Shown piece by piece: positions 29,184 to 38,470 of a DNA stretch of 64,000 nucleotides. The notes beneath the pieces are model-generated. The model was given only the letters and a program-made list of their open reading frames with translations, had not been told where the DNA came from and made no database searches. Every line of letters starts with the position of its first letter. Position 1 is the first letter of the stretch. The translations under genes were made by a program, and so were the position numbers. The DNA is from Chitinophaga sp. (GTDB taxonomy: Bacteria > Bacteroidota > Bacteroidia > Chitinophagales > Chitinophagaceae): the NCBI RefSeq assembly GCF_017745275.1, contig NZ_JAGHZS010000011.1, positions 124,001 to 188,000 of the forward strand, given 5' to 3'.

Positions 29184-30245
29184 TTACCAGTTAATCACTA
29201 AGTTACTATAATATTCATCCTTTTGATCCATTACTTCCAATGTATGTTTGCCGGGATAAATCAGCTGTAAACGCTTACGTACATTATCTAATCCGATACC
29301 TCCTGTTTTATCGCGCTGTTGGCCGGATATATAATTATGTACACGGAATATCAATTGTTGTGCATCTCCTATCAGCGTGATGGTAACAGGTTTGTCCGGT
29401 CGATTACTCACGCCATGCTTGAAGGCATTCTCTACAAAAGGTACGAGTAGTAAAGGCGATACAGTTTTATCCGGTAACACTTCCGGAGCATCAAATATGA
29501 CTCCTTCATTACAACCAGTACGTATACGTTGCAACGCAACAAAGTCCTGCAGATAACGTACCTCTTCTTCGATGGGAGCGCGGTAAGCAATATCAGAAGG
29601 CTGGTTCACCATATAAGCCAGGAGATCTGTGAGGGTTTTGTGTGCTGTTACTACTTCCGGTGAATTCACCAGCGCCAGCGAATAAATGCTGTTAAGACTA
29701 TTAATCAGAAAATGTGAATTTAACTGCATCTTCAGAAAACCAGATTCTGCTTGTTGTTGTTGCTGTTGTAAAAGGGCTCTTCGCTTATCTTCCTGTAACC
29801 ATGAAATAAAAAAGCAATAGGCAAATGCGGCAATCAGGATGATCACTCCGCTCCACAATCCATTGATAAAATAAGTTACGAAAGGTTGATATAGCTGCAC
29901 CTTCTCCCGGTTAACATAACGGTAGCCGGTATATAAAATCGTGTCGCGGAAAAAAGTATCTGCTATCAGATACTTCAGCACAATGCTGCCCACCATTATG
30001 GGCAATACGGTGACCAGCAACCGGCCCCAGTTATTACTGTGGAGGAATGGTGGCACTACCCAACGCAGATAAACATAACATAACAGGAAGTTTAATATCC
30101 CAAAAAGCCCATAGTTAATATGAAAACTATGCATCACCTGCGGGGTGCGCTTCACAAGGGTAATAGCATTTAGTCCGTATACCAGTATCATCCATACCAG
30201 CATCAGTGCAAAAAATTCAACGATATGTTTACGGGCATTATTCAT
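29184..30245 (-). CDS. LytS/YehU-type sensor histidine kinase (catalytically complete by motif)
   Basis: Four TM-like segments; His box FLKMQLNSHFLINSLNSIYSLAL; N box LLLVPFVENAFKHGVSN; GIGLDNVRKRLQLIY. Confidence 0.93.
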   Translation of the reverse strand: MNNARKHIVEFFALMLVWMILVYGLNAITLVKRTPQVMHSFHINYGLFGILNFLLCYVYLRWVVPPFLHSNNWGRLLVTVLPIMVGSIVLKYLIADTFFRDTILYTGYRYVNREKVQLYQPFVTYFINGLWSGVIILIAAFAYCFFISWLQEDKRRALLQQQQQQAESGFLKMQLNSHFLINSLNSIYSLALVNSPEVVTAHKTLTDLLAYMVNQPSDIAYRAPIEEEVRYLQDFVALQRIRTGCNEGVIFDAPEVLPDKTVSPLLLVPFVENAFKHGVSNRPDKPVTITLIGDAQQLIFRVHNYISGQQRDKTGGIGLDNVRKRLQLIYPGKHTLEVMDQKDEYYSNLVINW

Positions 30246-31242
30246 TCTCTGACCATATATTTATTTTATCCGGAGTCACCAAACCGGCAGTACTTTCAGC
30301 AGTCACTGACAACCATGCTGCTTCACGCCTGATATCCAGCGTCATCATCCACCTGCCGGAAACGCCCTCCAGCTCCCGCATTCTTTTATCAGCCAATTGC
30401 TGCAGGCGCGATACTTCCACCAGCCCTGCCGGTTCATCGCCGGTTATTTCCAATGTAATGACGGATGTTGTATTGCAAAGATTACGCAACGCTATATAAC
30501 GTTCAAAGTTCAGTAACTCCTTTTTTAAGCTTACTTTATCCTGCTCCATCGCTTTATCATACAACATATATCTGAGTAGGTCTGATAGCAGCAACATCGC
30601 TTTTGTGCCTTCCTTTTCCCGTTTCTCCGGATTCTCTAATAGTGGCGCCAGTTGTTGTAGATTATATAACAACTGCCGGGATCCCTCCTGCATGCGTTCA
30701 TATCGCTGCCTTGCCTGCGCCGCCGTGGTAGCCAGCAATCGGTCGCCCGGAGCAGCATTCCGCCATTCCAGGAAAAGCCGGTAACTGTACGCCAGTAACG
30801 CTACTCCGGTACCTACCTGTATCGTCAGTGGTAAATACTGCATAAAGGTCATAGGCTTGGGTACTGATATCGCCATAGATGCTATGCCTTTTGCCTGCAT
30901 CATCTTTAATGGAATAGCCCTGAATAATACTTCATCCGGAAAAAGAAAATAACCTATCAGGTATTTAATCACAGAAAATCCCAAAACCGCCACCACAGTA
31001 TACAGTACCATCCGGCCGTATTGCCGCTTCTTTACTACATCCGGCAGGAATACAAATACCAGCAGGTAAAATAACTGGAAGTTAATAGCTCCATACACCA
31101 CGTATTTTACAGCGGTCCATTTCAACAGATGCGCATTCGCTAACGCTCCCCTTATCTGCGGATATATATACAGGAGTATGAAGGCCATCCAAACAGCCAG
31201 GTGCGCAAAATACCTATATAGTTTATGGTGTTTCATATACAC
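30238..31242 (-). CDS. Degenerate LytS-like sensor protein (pseudokinase candidate)
   Basis: Same membrane layout and ...LLLSDLLRYMLYDKAMEQDKVSLKKELLNFERYIALRNL signature, but the His-box position reads GSRQLLYNLQQLAPLL with no His, and the N box / G box are absent. Overlaps the downstream kinase gene by 8 nt. Confidence 0.85.
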   Translation of the reverse strand: MYMKHHKLYRYFAHLAVWMAFILLYIYPQIRGALANAHLLKWTAVKYVVYGAINFQLFYLLVFVFLPDVVKKRQYGRMVLYTVVAVLGFSVIKYLIGYFLFPDEVLFRAIPLKMMQAKGIASMAISVPKPMTFMQYLPLTIQVGTGVALLAYSYRLFLEWRNAAPGDRLLATTAAQARQRYERMQEGSRQLLYNLQQLAPLLENPEKREKEGTKAMLLLSDLLRYMLYDKAMEQDKVSLKKELLNFERYIALRNLCNTTSVITLEITGDEPAGLVEVSRLQQLADKRMRELEGVSGRWMMTLDIRREAAWLSVTAESTAGLVTPDKINIWSENE

Positions 31243-31420
31243 TTACAACCCTGAAGATAGTACTTACCTCCACCGTTCCGGCATAAATCTATGCTTATTT
31301 TTTTCGTACCTGTCAAAGCACTGTTCGTCCTCATTAAACCGTTGAAAGTACCTGCTAATGGCTATTTCGTGCTTATACATGTAATTCGGCCTCAAAATTA
31401 TTTCATCCTTGCCAACACCC

Positions 31421-31459
31421 GGAATGTACATTCTCCCGGCGGGTATGTCCATTATCCGG
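31421..31459 (+). promoter_or_regulatory. Candidate LytTR operator: imperfect direct repeat with 21-bp period
   Basis: ggaatgtacattctcccg (31421-) and ggtatgtccattatccgg (31442-) match at 14/18 positions; core TGTaCATTcTCC / TGTcCATTaTCC. In the divergent region between the LytS/LytTR operon and the STN-less susC. Confidence 0.4.
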
Positions 31460-31544
31460 AAAAAGAAATAACAGGATAAGTACTTTGGATTTTCATTCTT
31501 GTTCGGGACCGTTCACATATCGTAAAAAATCAACCAACTATTGT

Positions 31545-34500
31545 ATGAGAAAGTCATTTTTATTTATCCTCCTATGCATGTCCGGTATCTCCGCCTATGC
31601 ACAGCAGATCTTAAAGGGAACCGTGAAGGATGCGGTATCTCACCAACCAGTTCCGGGAGCAACTGTAAAAGTAATTGGCGCCACTAAGGGAGCCACCACC
31701 AACGACAAAGGGGAATTTGAACTGAATGTGCCGGCGAATGCACAATTGCAAATCATCTCTATTGGTTTCGAAAATGTAGTAATAGCCGCCAGCCTGATTA
31801 AGGCGGGGCCTATCATGATGCAGATGAAAGCCATTCATCTTACAGACGCCGTCGTAATAGGGTATGGCGTTCAACAAAAATCAAACCTGACAACCGCCAT
31901 TTCCACCGTAAAAGCCGACGCCTTGTCTTCCGAAAAAAACATTGCCAGTGATTTCGGTAAAGCACTCACAGGCCGGGTAGCCGGCGTATTTGTGGCATCG
32001 AAAGACGGCGCGCCGGGTGGCACGCCTAATATCCTCATCCGCGGCTCACAATCTATCAACGCCACCTACGCCAATCCACTGATCGTAGTGGATGGACTCA
32101 TCCTCGAAGGCAACACTGTTTCTATTAATAATATCAATCCACAGGATATTGAGTCAATAGAAGTGCTGAAAGATGCCGCATCAGCAGCAATATACGGAGC
32201 CAGAGGTTCCACCGGTGTGATTATTGTCACTACTAAAAAAGGAAAGCTCAATAGCAAACCTTCGCTGAATATCAATATGTACACGGGCGTTAATAATGTG
32301 CCTACTTCCCGGCATATGCTCAATACCACTGAATATACTTCGGCTTTTAACGATTCCCGCAACAACCGGATCAGTGATATTGATGCACTGCTGGCTAACC
32401 CGGATGGCCTCCTTCCTGCCAGGATCAGTCAACTGAAAAACGAAAAAAACACACTGCAAAGCCAGCTGAATGGCCTCCATATGGCCAACCGCAGCATCGA
32501 TTGGCTCGATCGTATTAAAAATAAAAATGCGCCTGTCAATAACCTGCAAGCCAGTATGAGCGGTGGCGGTGAAAAGAATAATTATTACATGTCGCTGGGC
32601 CGGTATGCAGAAGCAGCCACTATGGGCACCGGCAATTTCGAAAGATATACCGGCCGCCTGGATCTCACCCAACAGGTGAACAACTGGCTGAAAGTAAACG
32701 GTAATATCAACATTACACAGTCTGTCAGAAAAAATGTCAGTAACCCGGTTGTTACTGCATTCAATGCCCGGCCAGATACCCCGGAAGATCCGGTACTTAA
32801 CCCCGATGGATCACTGGGCTATTATGTGGGCCAGCAACAACATCCACTGGGCGCTATGATGGATAACAATAATAAAGATAAAAACAATGTATACTTTGGT
32901 AGCCTGTCGGCAGATGTAAAACTGATGAGTGGCCTTTCTTTCCGATCGGCTTTCAATGCTACCAAATTTAATGATCTCAATATTGCCTTCTCCCCGGCAA
33001 CTGGCTACCTGGGCTCATTCAACAAGGGTATATTCAAAAATCAGAGCGTAGACAATTTCTCTTATAACTTCGATAACTACTTCACCTATACGAAAAGGAT
33101 CAGGCGCCTGGGAATCAATTCCACACTCGGGTATACGTTCTACAACAACGAACTGAATTACTACGCTTATGATATTTATAGTTTTCCGAAGGTAGATGGT
33201 ATTACCGGCGCAGGGTCCGGCGCTTCTTATGGCAGCCCTTTTAATATTGGCAGTTATAATAACAACTACAAAGAAGTATCTGATGCCTACTTTCTCCGCA
33301 CCGGCTTCGACTGGGACGGTAAATACCTGCTCAACGCCTCTCTCCGCCGCGATGGTTCTTCCAAGCTAAGCGCCCATTCCCGCTATGCCTGGTTTCCTTC
33401 TGTTTCGGGCGGATGGGATATGGCCCGTGAAAATTTCCTCGCCGGCAGTCGCATCATCAACCAACTAAAGATTCGCAGCAGCTATGGCATGAGTGGTAAT
33501 ATCCGCCCACTGAACTATTTTGATGCGCAAAACCTGCTCAATGCTACCTCCTATATGGGCAATTCTGCCCTCATGCTCGGCACTACCATTGGTAACCCGG
33601 GTATACGATGGGAAAGAACCAGGCAGGTAGATGCAGGCGTAGATGTAACCTTACTTAATAACCGGGTTACTTTTACTGCAGACTACTATAACAAAACCAC
33701 CGACGGCTTATTAAGCGCTAATAACATCTCTTATATCTATGGTGCCGCCTCTATCCCAGACAACATCGGCGTTATCCGCAACTATGGTGTAGACCTGGAA
33801 CTGGCTGTCAGCAGCCGCGCCGGCGCAGCCTTCTCCTGGAAAGTGGAAAGTAATATGAACATCAACAGGAATTTACTGGTGTCATTAAAAGATTCCCTTA
33901 TCAGCTACGGCGCCTTTACTTTCGGTGGCCCATACAGCAGAGCTAAAGTTGGACAATCGTTAGGGTCCGTACAGGTATATGAATCCATGGGCGTAGATCC
34001 GCAAACCGGTGATATGCTATATAAAGACCAGAATAAAGACGGTAAATGGGATAGCAATGATATGATTACTGTTCCCGTGGCCCTGCCCAAATTTACCGGA
34101 GGTACCAATATTACCTTGTCTTACAAAAAAATCACTGTATCAGCTTTATTCAACTATGTAGCAGGTAACAAAATATACGACTTCTACGAACAAACACTTC
34201 GTAACTATGATCTTGACTACTACGGCGTAATGCCCAATAAATTTGACATCATCAACAAACGCTGGAAACAAAAAGGAGATATCACCGATGTACCGAGAGC
34301 GGTTACAGGTGTGCACGGCGCCGGACAAACCACCGACTGGAACTCCCGGCCCTCTACCCAGTTCATATATGATGCCTCTTATGTGCGCCTGCGCAATCTT
34401 ACAGTAGCCTATGAGCTGCCGGCAGATTTACTGGCGAAAGCAAAAATTACACGGGCACGCCTATACGCATCTGCGCAGAATGTATTCACCATCACAAAAT

Positions 34501-34601
34501 ACATAGGATTTGACCCGGAAGCCGCTGCCAATACAGGTATTGTAACATCTAACCTGCCAAATCCCCGCTCGGCTGTTATTGGTATAGATCTTTCATTTTA
34601 A
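31545..34601 (+). CDS. SusC/RagA-family TonB-linked outer membrane protein lacking an STN domain
   Basis: Mature protein begins directly with the carboxypeptidase-regulatory-like domain (QQILKGTVKDAVSHQPVPGATVKVIGATKG); VVIGYGVQQKSNLTTAISTV plug. ATG 31545 (MRKSFLFILLCMSGISAYAQ) preferred over ORF start 31485. Confidence 0.94.
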   Translation: MRKSFLFILLCMSGISAYAQQILKGTVKDAVSHQPVPGATVKVIGATKGATTNDKGEFELNVPANAQLQIISIGFENVVIAASLIKAGPIMMQMKAIHLTDAVVIGYGVQQKSNLTTAISTVKADALSSEKNIASDFGKALTGRVAGVFVASKDGAPGGTPNILIRGSQSINATYANPLIVVDGLILEGNTVSINNINPQDIESIEVLKDAASAAIYGARGSTGVIIVTTKKGKLNSKPSLNINMYTGVNNVPTSRHMLNTTEYTSAFNDSRNNRISDIDALLANPDGLLPARISQLKNEKNTLQSQLNGLHMANRSIDWLDRIKNKNAPVNNLQASMSGGGEKNNYYMSLGRYAEAATMGTGNFERYTGRLDLTQQVNNWLKVNGNINITQSVRKNVSNPVVTAFNARPDTPEDPVLNPDGSLGYYVGQQQHPLGAMMDNNNKDKNNVYFGSLSADVKLMSGLSFRSAFNATKFNDLNIAFSPATGYLGSFNKGIFKNQSVDNFSYNFDNYFTYTKRIRRLGINSTLGYTFYNNELNYYAYDIYSFPKVDGITGAGSGASYGSPFNIGSYNNNYKEVSDAYFLRTGFDWDGKYLLNASLRRDGSSKLSAHSRYAWFPSVSGGWDMARENFLAGSRIINQLKIRSSYGMSGNIRPLNYFDAQNLLNATSYMGNSALMLGTTIGNPGIRWERTRQVDAGVDVTLLNNRVTFTADYYNKTTDGLLSANNISYIYGAASIPDNIGVIRNYGVDLELAVSSRAGAAFSWKVESNMNINRNLLVSLKDSLISYGAFTFGGPYSRAKVGQSLGSVQVYESMGVDPQTGDMLYKDQNKDGKWDSNDMITVPVALPKFTGGTNITLSYKKITVSALFNYVAGNKIYDFYEQTLRNYDLDYYGVMPNKFDIINKRWKQKGDITDVPRAVTGVHGAGQTTDWNSRPSTQFIYDASYVRLRNLTVAYELPADLLAKAKITRARLYASAQNVFTITKYIGFDPEAAANTGIVTSNLPNPRSAVIGIDLSF

Positions 34602-34612
34602 TCCGTCACTAC

Positions 34613-35947
34613 ATGAAACAACATACGCTATTACACATCGCAGCTATCGTTACCATCGGCTTATCTGCCTGCAGCAAGCAGTTGGATGACGTAGCCCCTA
34701 ATACCAAAATTGCTTTTTCACAGCTCACCAAAAACAACCTGCCACTGGTGATCAACGGCGCTAAACTGGCGCTCACCAACAATAATGCATTCTATACCTA
34801 CTATGCACTACAGGATGTTATGAGCGATGACTTTCAGTCGCTGGGTTTCACAGCCTACGAAAACAACAACATTCCGTCGAATGACAACACCCTGGTACCG
34901 GCTTACCGACAACCATATCAATGCATCGCCAATGCCAATATGGTCATTCAATATGCCACGCAATTTTCCGGCGACAGCACGGTGAACACTGCCCTTGGTG
35001 AAGCCTTCCTGCTGCGTGGTTTTTCGTATATGTTACTCTCAGAATGTTTCGGTGACGTAGTGATCATTAAAGGGGATGAAAACCCTAAAAGTCGCCCTCC
35101 GCGCAACCCGGCAACAGAAGTAAACCAGTTTATTGAATCGGACCTTAAAAACGCGATCGATCACTTGCCTGCATATACAAATGCTGTCAGCGGCTCCAAA
35201 CAAAGCGCGCAACTATTACTGGCTCGTTTCTACCTGAACCACGGCAGATACGATGAAGCCTTATCAATGGCAAACGCCGTGATCAGCTCTGGTAAATTCA
35301 GCCTGCAATCCAACTTTGGAGATATTTTCAAGTCTTCCGTAAATAGCCCCGAAGCGATATACAAAATCAACGAAACCAGCACCAGTACCTTTTATGGTCT
35401 TCCCAATATATATGGCCAGGGAGGAGGTACCAACTCCGGGCAGGCGGGGTCAGGTAATACCTGGGCCGACAGCAACCTCGTAAAATCATATGAGCCTGCA
35501 GATATCCGCCGCAGCTACTTTGCCCGTACCAAAGGTGGTGCTATCGTTGACACGGTATACTTCATCACTAAATTCCCGCAGGAATTAACGCCTTCGTATG
35601 TAGTATGCCGTTATAGCGAGGCTTTCCTGATTGTTGCCGAAGCCAATGCCCGCAAAGGCACCGTAGATGTGACTACCTACAACCAGTTACGCAGCGCCCG
35701 CAATGCCAGCACTGTTAACAACACCGACTTTGCCACACCCGCCGCCTTCCTCAGCGTCATTGAACAGGAAAGAAGAAGGGAATTTATAGGAGAAAGACTC
35801 AGATGGAGCGATATGCAACGCTTTGGTAAAATGAATACCTGGCTGCAATCGTTCGGACAACCAGTTACCCATGTGCTGATGCCCATTCCATCCAGGGAGT
35901 TTTTCATTAACGACAACCTGGTACAAAACGCCGACTACAGCAGGTAA
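34613..35947 (+). CDS. SusD/RagB-family lipoprotein
   Basis: Lipobox GLSACSKQLDD; LGEAFLLRGFSYMLLSECFGDVVII; C-terminal LMPIPSREFFINDNLVQNADYSR. Confidence 0.93.
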   Translation: MKQHTLLHIAAIVTIGLSACSKQLDDVAPNTKIAFSQLTKNNLPLVINGAKLALTNNNAFYTYYALQDVMSDDFQSLGFTAYENNNIPSNDNTLVPAYRQPYQCIANANMVIQYATQFSGDSTVNTALGEAFLLRGFSYMLLSECFGDVVIIKGDENPKSRPPRNPATEVNQFIESDLKNAIDHLPAYTNAVSGSKQSAQLLLARFYLNHGRYDEALSMANAVISSGKFSLQSNFGDIFKSSVNSPEAIYKINETSTSTFYGLPNIYGQGGGTNSGQAGSGNTWADSNLVKSYEPADIRRSYFARTKGGAIVDTVYFITKFPQELTPSYVVCRYSEAFLIVAEANARKGTVDVTTYNQLRSARNASTVNNTDFATPAAFLSVIEQERRREFIGERLRWSDMQRFGKMNTWLQSFGQPVTHVLMPIPSREFFINDNLVQNADYSR

Positions 35948-35980
35948 AAACGGAAATCAATTATATTTAAACTAATAGAG

Positions 35981-37213
35981 ATGAAAAAAACAATGCTGAA
36001 ATTTTGCGCACCGCTGCTCCTGCTTGCCGCTCCTGCAGCCGTGATCGCACAACAAAACAAAATCGTAAAAGCCATCACTGTAAATGGTAGCGTGGAATTT
36101 ACCGATCCTAGACAGGAGGTTAACAAAGTATATCTGTCCAAAGACAATTTGAAAGGAAAACCTGTGGTGGTAGACTCCTGCGTAGTAAGCAAAGACAATA
36201 CCTTCTCCTTTAAAATCAAACAAGATCACCAGGGCATTTATATCATCAACGCCATGAACTGGGACCGTGCTACCTTCTGGAGCGACGCCGATGTAAAAGT
36301 AGCGATGAGAGGTTATGATACAGCCCGGTACAAAGTAAAAATACCTCACTACAATTACGTGGAAGGATCTTACGATAATAACTTCATCAACCTGTCTACA
36401 CTAAACAACGAATTGGGCTATCGCAGATTGATTGATGAATATAACATGGAGTACTATGCAAAGAAAGCAACAGATACTACCTGGTACGACTATATGAAAA
36501 ATCATAAGAAGTACAACCCAATGCGTGAAGATAATAACATCCGCGAGGAAATACTGGTAAAATGCTACGCAGACCGCCCGGTAATGGTGTATGCCATACG
36601 TGGCATGGCAGGGACAGAAGCTGGCGAAAAATATGATAACGCCATGAAGATGCTCGATAAGCTGATGGCCCGTTACCCGTGGTTAACAGAAGCAAAGGAT
36701 TTAAAACAAACCATCATTACCAACAAAGCACAAGCTATGCGCCTGAAATCAGGCCAGCCTATGCCTGCTGTACAATATCCTGACGCCGACGGGAAACTGG
36801 CCGGACTGGAAAAATACAAAGGCAAATACCTGCTGGTTGACTTCTGGGCAAGCTGGTGCGGACCATGCAGACAAGCGATTCCAAAAGTAAAGGAACTGTA
36901 TAGCAACTACAAAGACAAAGGCTTCGAAGTAGTGAGCATTTCTATTGACACCGATAAAAATGCGTGGAAAAAAGCCATGAAGGAAGAAGCGATGCCATGG
37001 GACCAAATGCTGAGTGACAACAAAGATAAAACCATGGAGCAATTCCAGTTTTCCGGCATTCCTACCATGTACCTGGTAGACCGCGAAGGAAAAATCATAG
37101 AACGCATTACAGGCTATACCGAGGAAGCAGATGCTAAAATAAAGGAAACCTTGAATAAAGGCGCTAAAGCAGCACCAGCTCAAGGCGGTGCTGTAAAAAT
37201 GATGGGATTCTAA
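35981..37213 (+). CDS. Secreted TlpA-like thioredoxin-fold protein (DUF4369-like N-terminal region)
   Basis: Signal peptide; GKYLLVDFWASWCGPCRQAIPKVKELYSNYKDKGFEVVSISIDTD; IPTMYLVDREGKII. Confidence 0.93.
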   Translation: MKKTMLKFCAPLLLLAAPAAVIAQQNKIVKAITVNGSVEFTDPRQEVNKVYLSKDNLKGKPVVVDSCVVSKDNTFSFKIKQDHQGIYIINAMNWDRATFWSDADVKVAMRGYDTARYKVKIPHYNYVEGSYDNNFINLSTLNNELGYRRLIDEYNMEYYAKKATDTTWYDYMKNHKKYNPMREDNNIREEILVKCYADRPVMVYAIRGMAGTEAGEKYDNAMKMLDKLMARYPWLTEAKDLKQTIITNKAQAMRLKSGQPMPAVQYPDADGKLAGLEKYKGKYLLVDFWASWCGPCRQAIPKVKELYSNYKDKGFEVVSISIDTDKNAWKKAMKEEAMPWDQMLSDNKDKTMEQFQFSGIPTMYLVDREGKIIERITGYTEEADAKIKETLNKGAKAAPAQGGAVKMMGF

Positions 37214-37228
37214 AATCATACACCAACC

Positions 37229-38401
37229 ATGAAAAAAAACACCCTCCTAATGGCCGGCAGCTTGCTGCTGGCCTCTTTTCTCCCCGCAGCGGCGCAGAAA
37301 AGCTACAAAGTAACCGCCCGCATTAAAGGACAGGGCGACTATAAACTGAGTTTGTCTTATGTTACCGCAGATGGTCACAAAATAGATACGCCGATCTCTC
37401 ACAACGGCGACGAGTTTGTATTTTCCGGCAATGTAAACGAACCTGTAATAGCCACTTTCTCCAGCCGCCATCCGGCCAGCAAATTTGAATTTGTGAAAGG
37501 CGGTATGTTTATGCCTGCACCTAACCTGGAAATTATCCTGTCGGATAAAACCAATGTGCAGATCACTGGTGATGCGGAAGAGTTGTACAAGGCTACTGTA
37601 AAAGGCGATAAGGCCAATACAGAAATGAATGCTTTCCGGCAAAAAGAAATGCCACTCACATCGAAAGTCTGGGAACTGCGCAAAAAAGGAGCTGGCCTGC
37701 GTAAACCGGAAGATAGCGTGGCTAGAAAAGCGGTTAACGCTGAAATGCTTGCTGCCAATGAAGAACTCATTGCTATGAACAAACAGTTTGTGGCCAGTCA
37801 TCCTAATTCATTTCTCAGCGTGAGCTTACTCACCAGGCTGCAAAGCGATTTTGATCCTGCGGCGTATGAACAGGCTTTCAATAAACTGAGCAACACGTAT
37901 AAAAATACTTATCTCGGTAAATACCTGTCGTCACGCATCACCGGTGCCAAAGCTACCAGCGAAGGCGCCGTGATCAACTTCAACAAAAAAGATAACCAGG
38001 GAAATATCTTTTCACTGTCTTCCCTCCGGGGGAAATACGTATTGCTCGACTTCTGGGGCAGTTGGTGCGGCCCCTGCAGAGCCAGTCATCCTCACCTGAA
38101 AGAAATATACGCAAAGTATAAAGACAAAGGACTCGAAATCGTTGGCATTGCAGATGAAAAATCCGACGACATTAACGACGCAAAAGCGCTATGGTTAAAA
38201 GCGATTAAAGATGATGGTATCAACTGGATACAGGTACTAAATAACTACGACAAAGCCACCAACAACCTGGCCATGTCCTATGGTATTACCGGGTTTCCCA
38301 CCAAAATATTGCTGGATAAAAATGGTAAAGTACTATTCAAACTCGTTGGCAACGGCGGTGATGAACTGGATCAAAAACTAAAAGCCGCTCTCGGCATTTA
38401 A
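37229..38401 (+). CDS. Secreted TlpA-like thioredoxin-fold protein (DUF4369-like N-terminal region)
   Basis: Signal peptide; GKYVLLDFWGSWCGPCRASHPHLKEIYAKYKDKGLEIVGIADE; GFPTKILLDKNGKVLFK. Confidence 0.93.
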   Translation: MKKNTLLMAGSLLLASFLPAAAQKSYKVTARIKGQGDYKLSLSYVTADGHKIDTPISHNGDEFVFSGNVNEPVIATFSSRHPASKFEFVKGGMFMPAPNLEIILSDKTNVQITGDAEELYKATVKGDKANTEMNAFRQKEMPLTSKVWELRKKGAGLRKPEDSVARKAVNAEMLAANEELIAMNKQFVASHPNSFLSVSLLTRLQSDFDPAAYEQAFNKLSNTYKNTYLGKYLSSRITGAKATSEGAVINFNKKDNQGNIFSLSSLRGKYVLLDFWGSWCGPCRASHPHLKEIYAKYKDKGLEIVGIADEKSDDINDAKALWLKAIKDDGINWIQVLNNYDKATNNLAMSYGITGFPTKILLDKNGKVLFKLVGNGGDELDQKLKAALGI

Positions 38402-38405
38402 TAAT

Positions 38406-38438
38406 AAAGGTGTACCGGCATTACCCGGTACACCCTTT
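38406..38438. terminator. Bidirectional terminator between convergent TlpA and GH36-like genes
   Basis: aaaggtgtaccgg-cattac-ccggtacaccctttt. Confidence 0.8.
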
Positions 38439-38470
38439 TATCGTAAGCCCCCTCAGGCATTACCTGCTGA

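Noticed and set aside
29750-29775. CAA/CAG-like triplet tract encoding QQQQQQ in the LytS kinase
   Set aside because: Short glutamine linker after the last TM helix; ordinary for a flexible linker and too short to call a functional repeat.
31264-31479. Small ORFs on both strands (31264-31452 -, 31291-31479 +) in the LytTR/susC intergenic region
   Set aside because: Overlap each other, show no domain or good start context; the region is better explained as regulatory.
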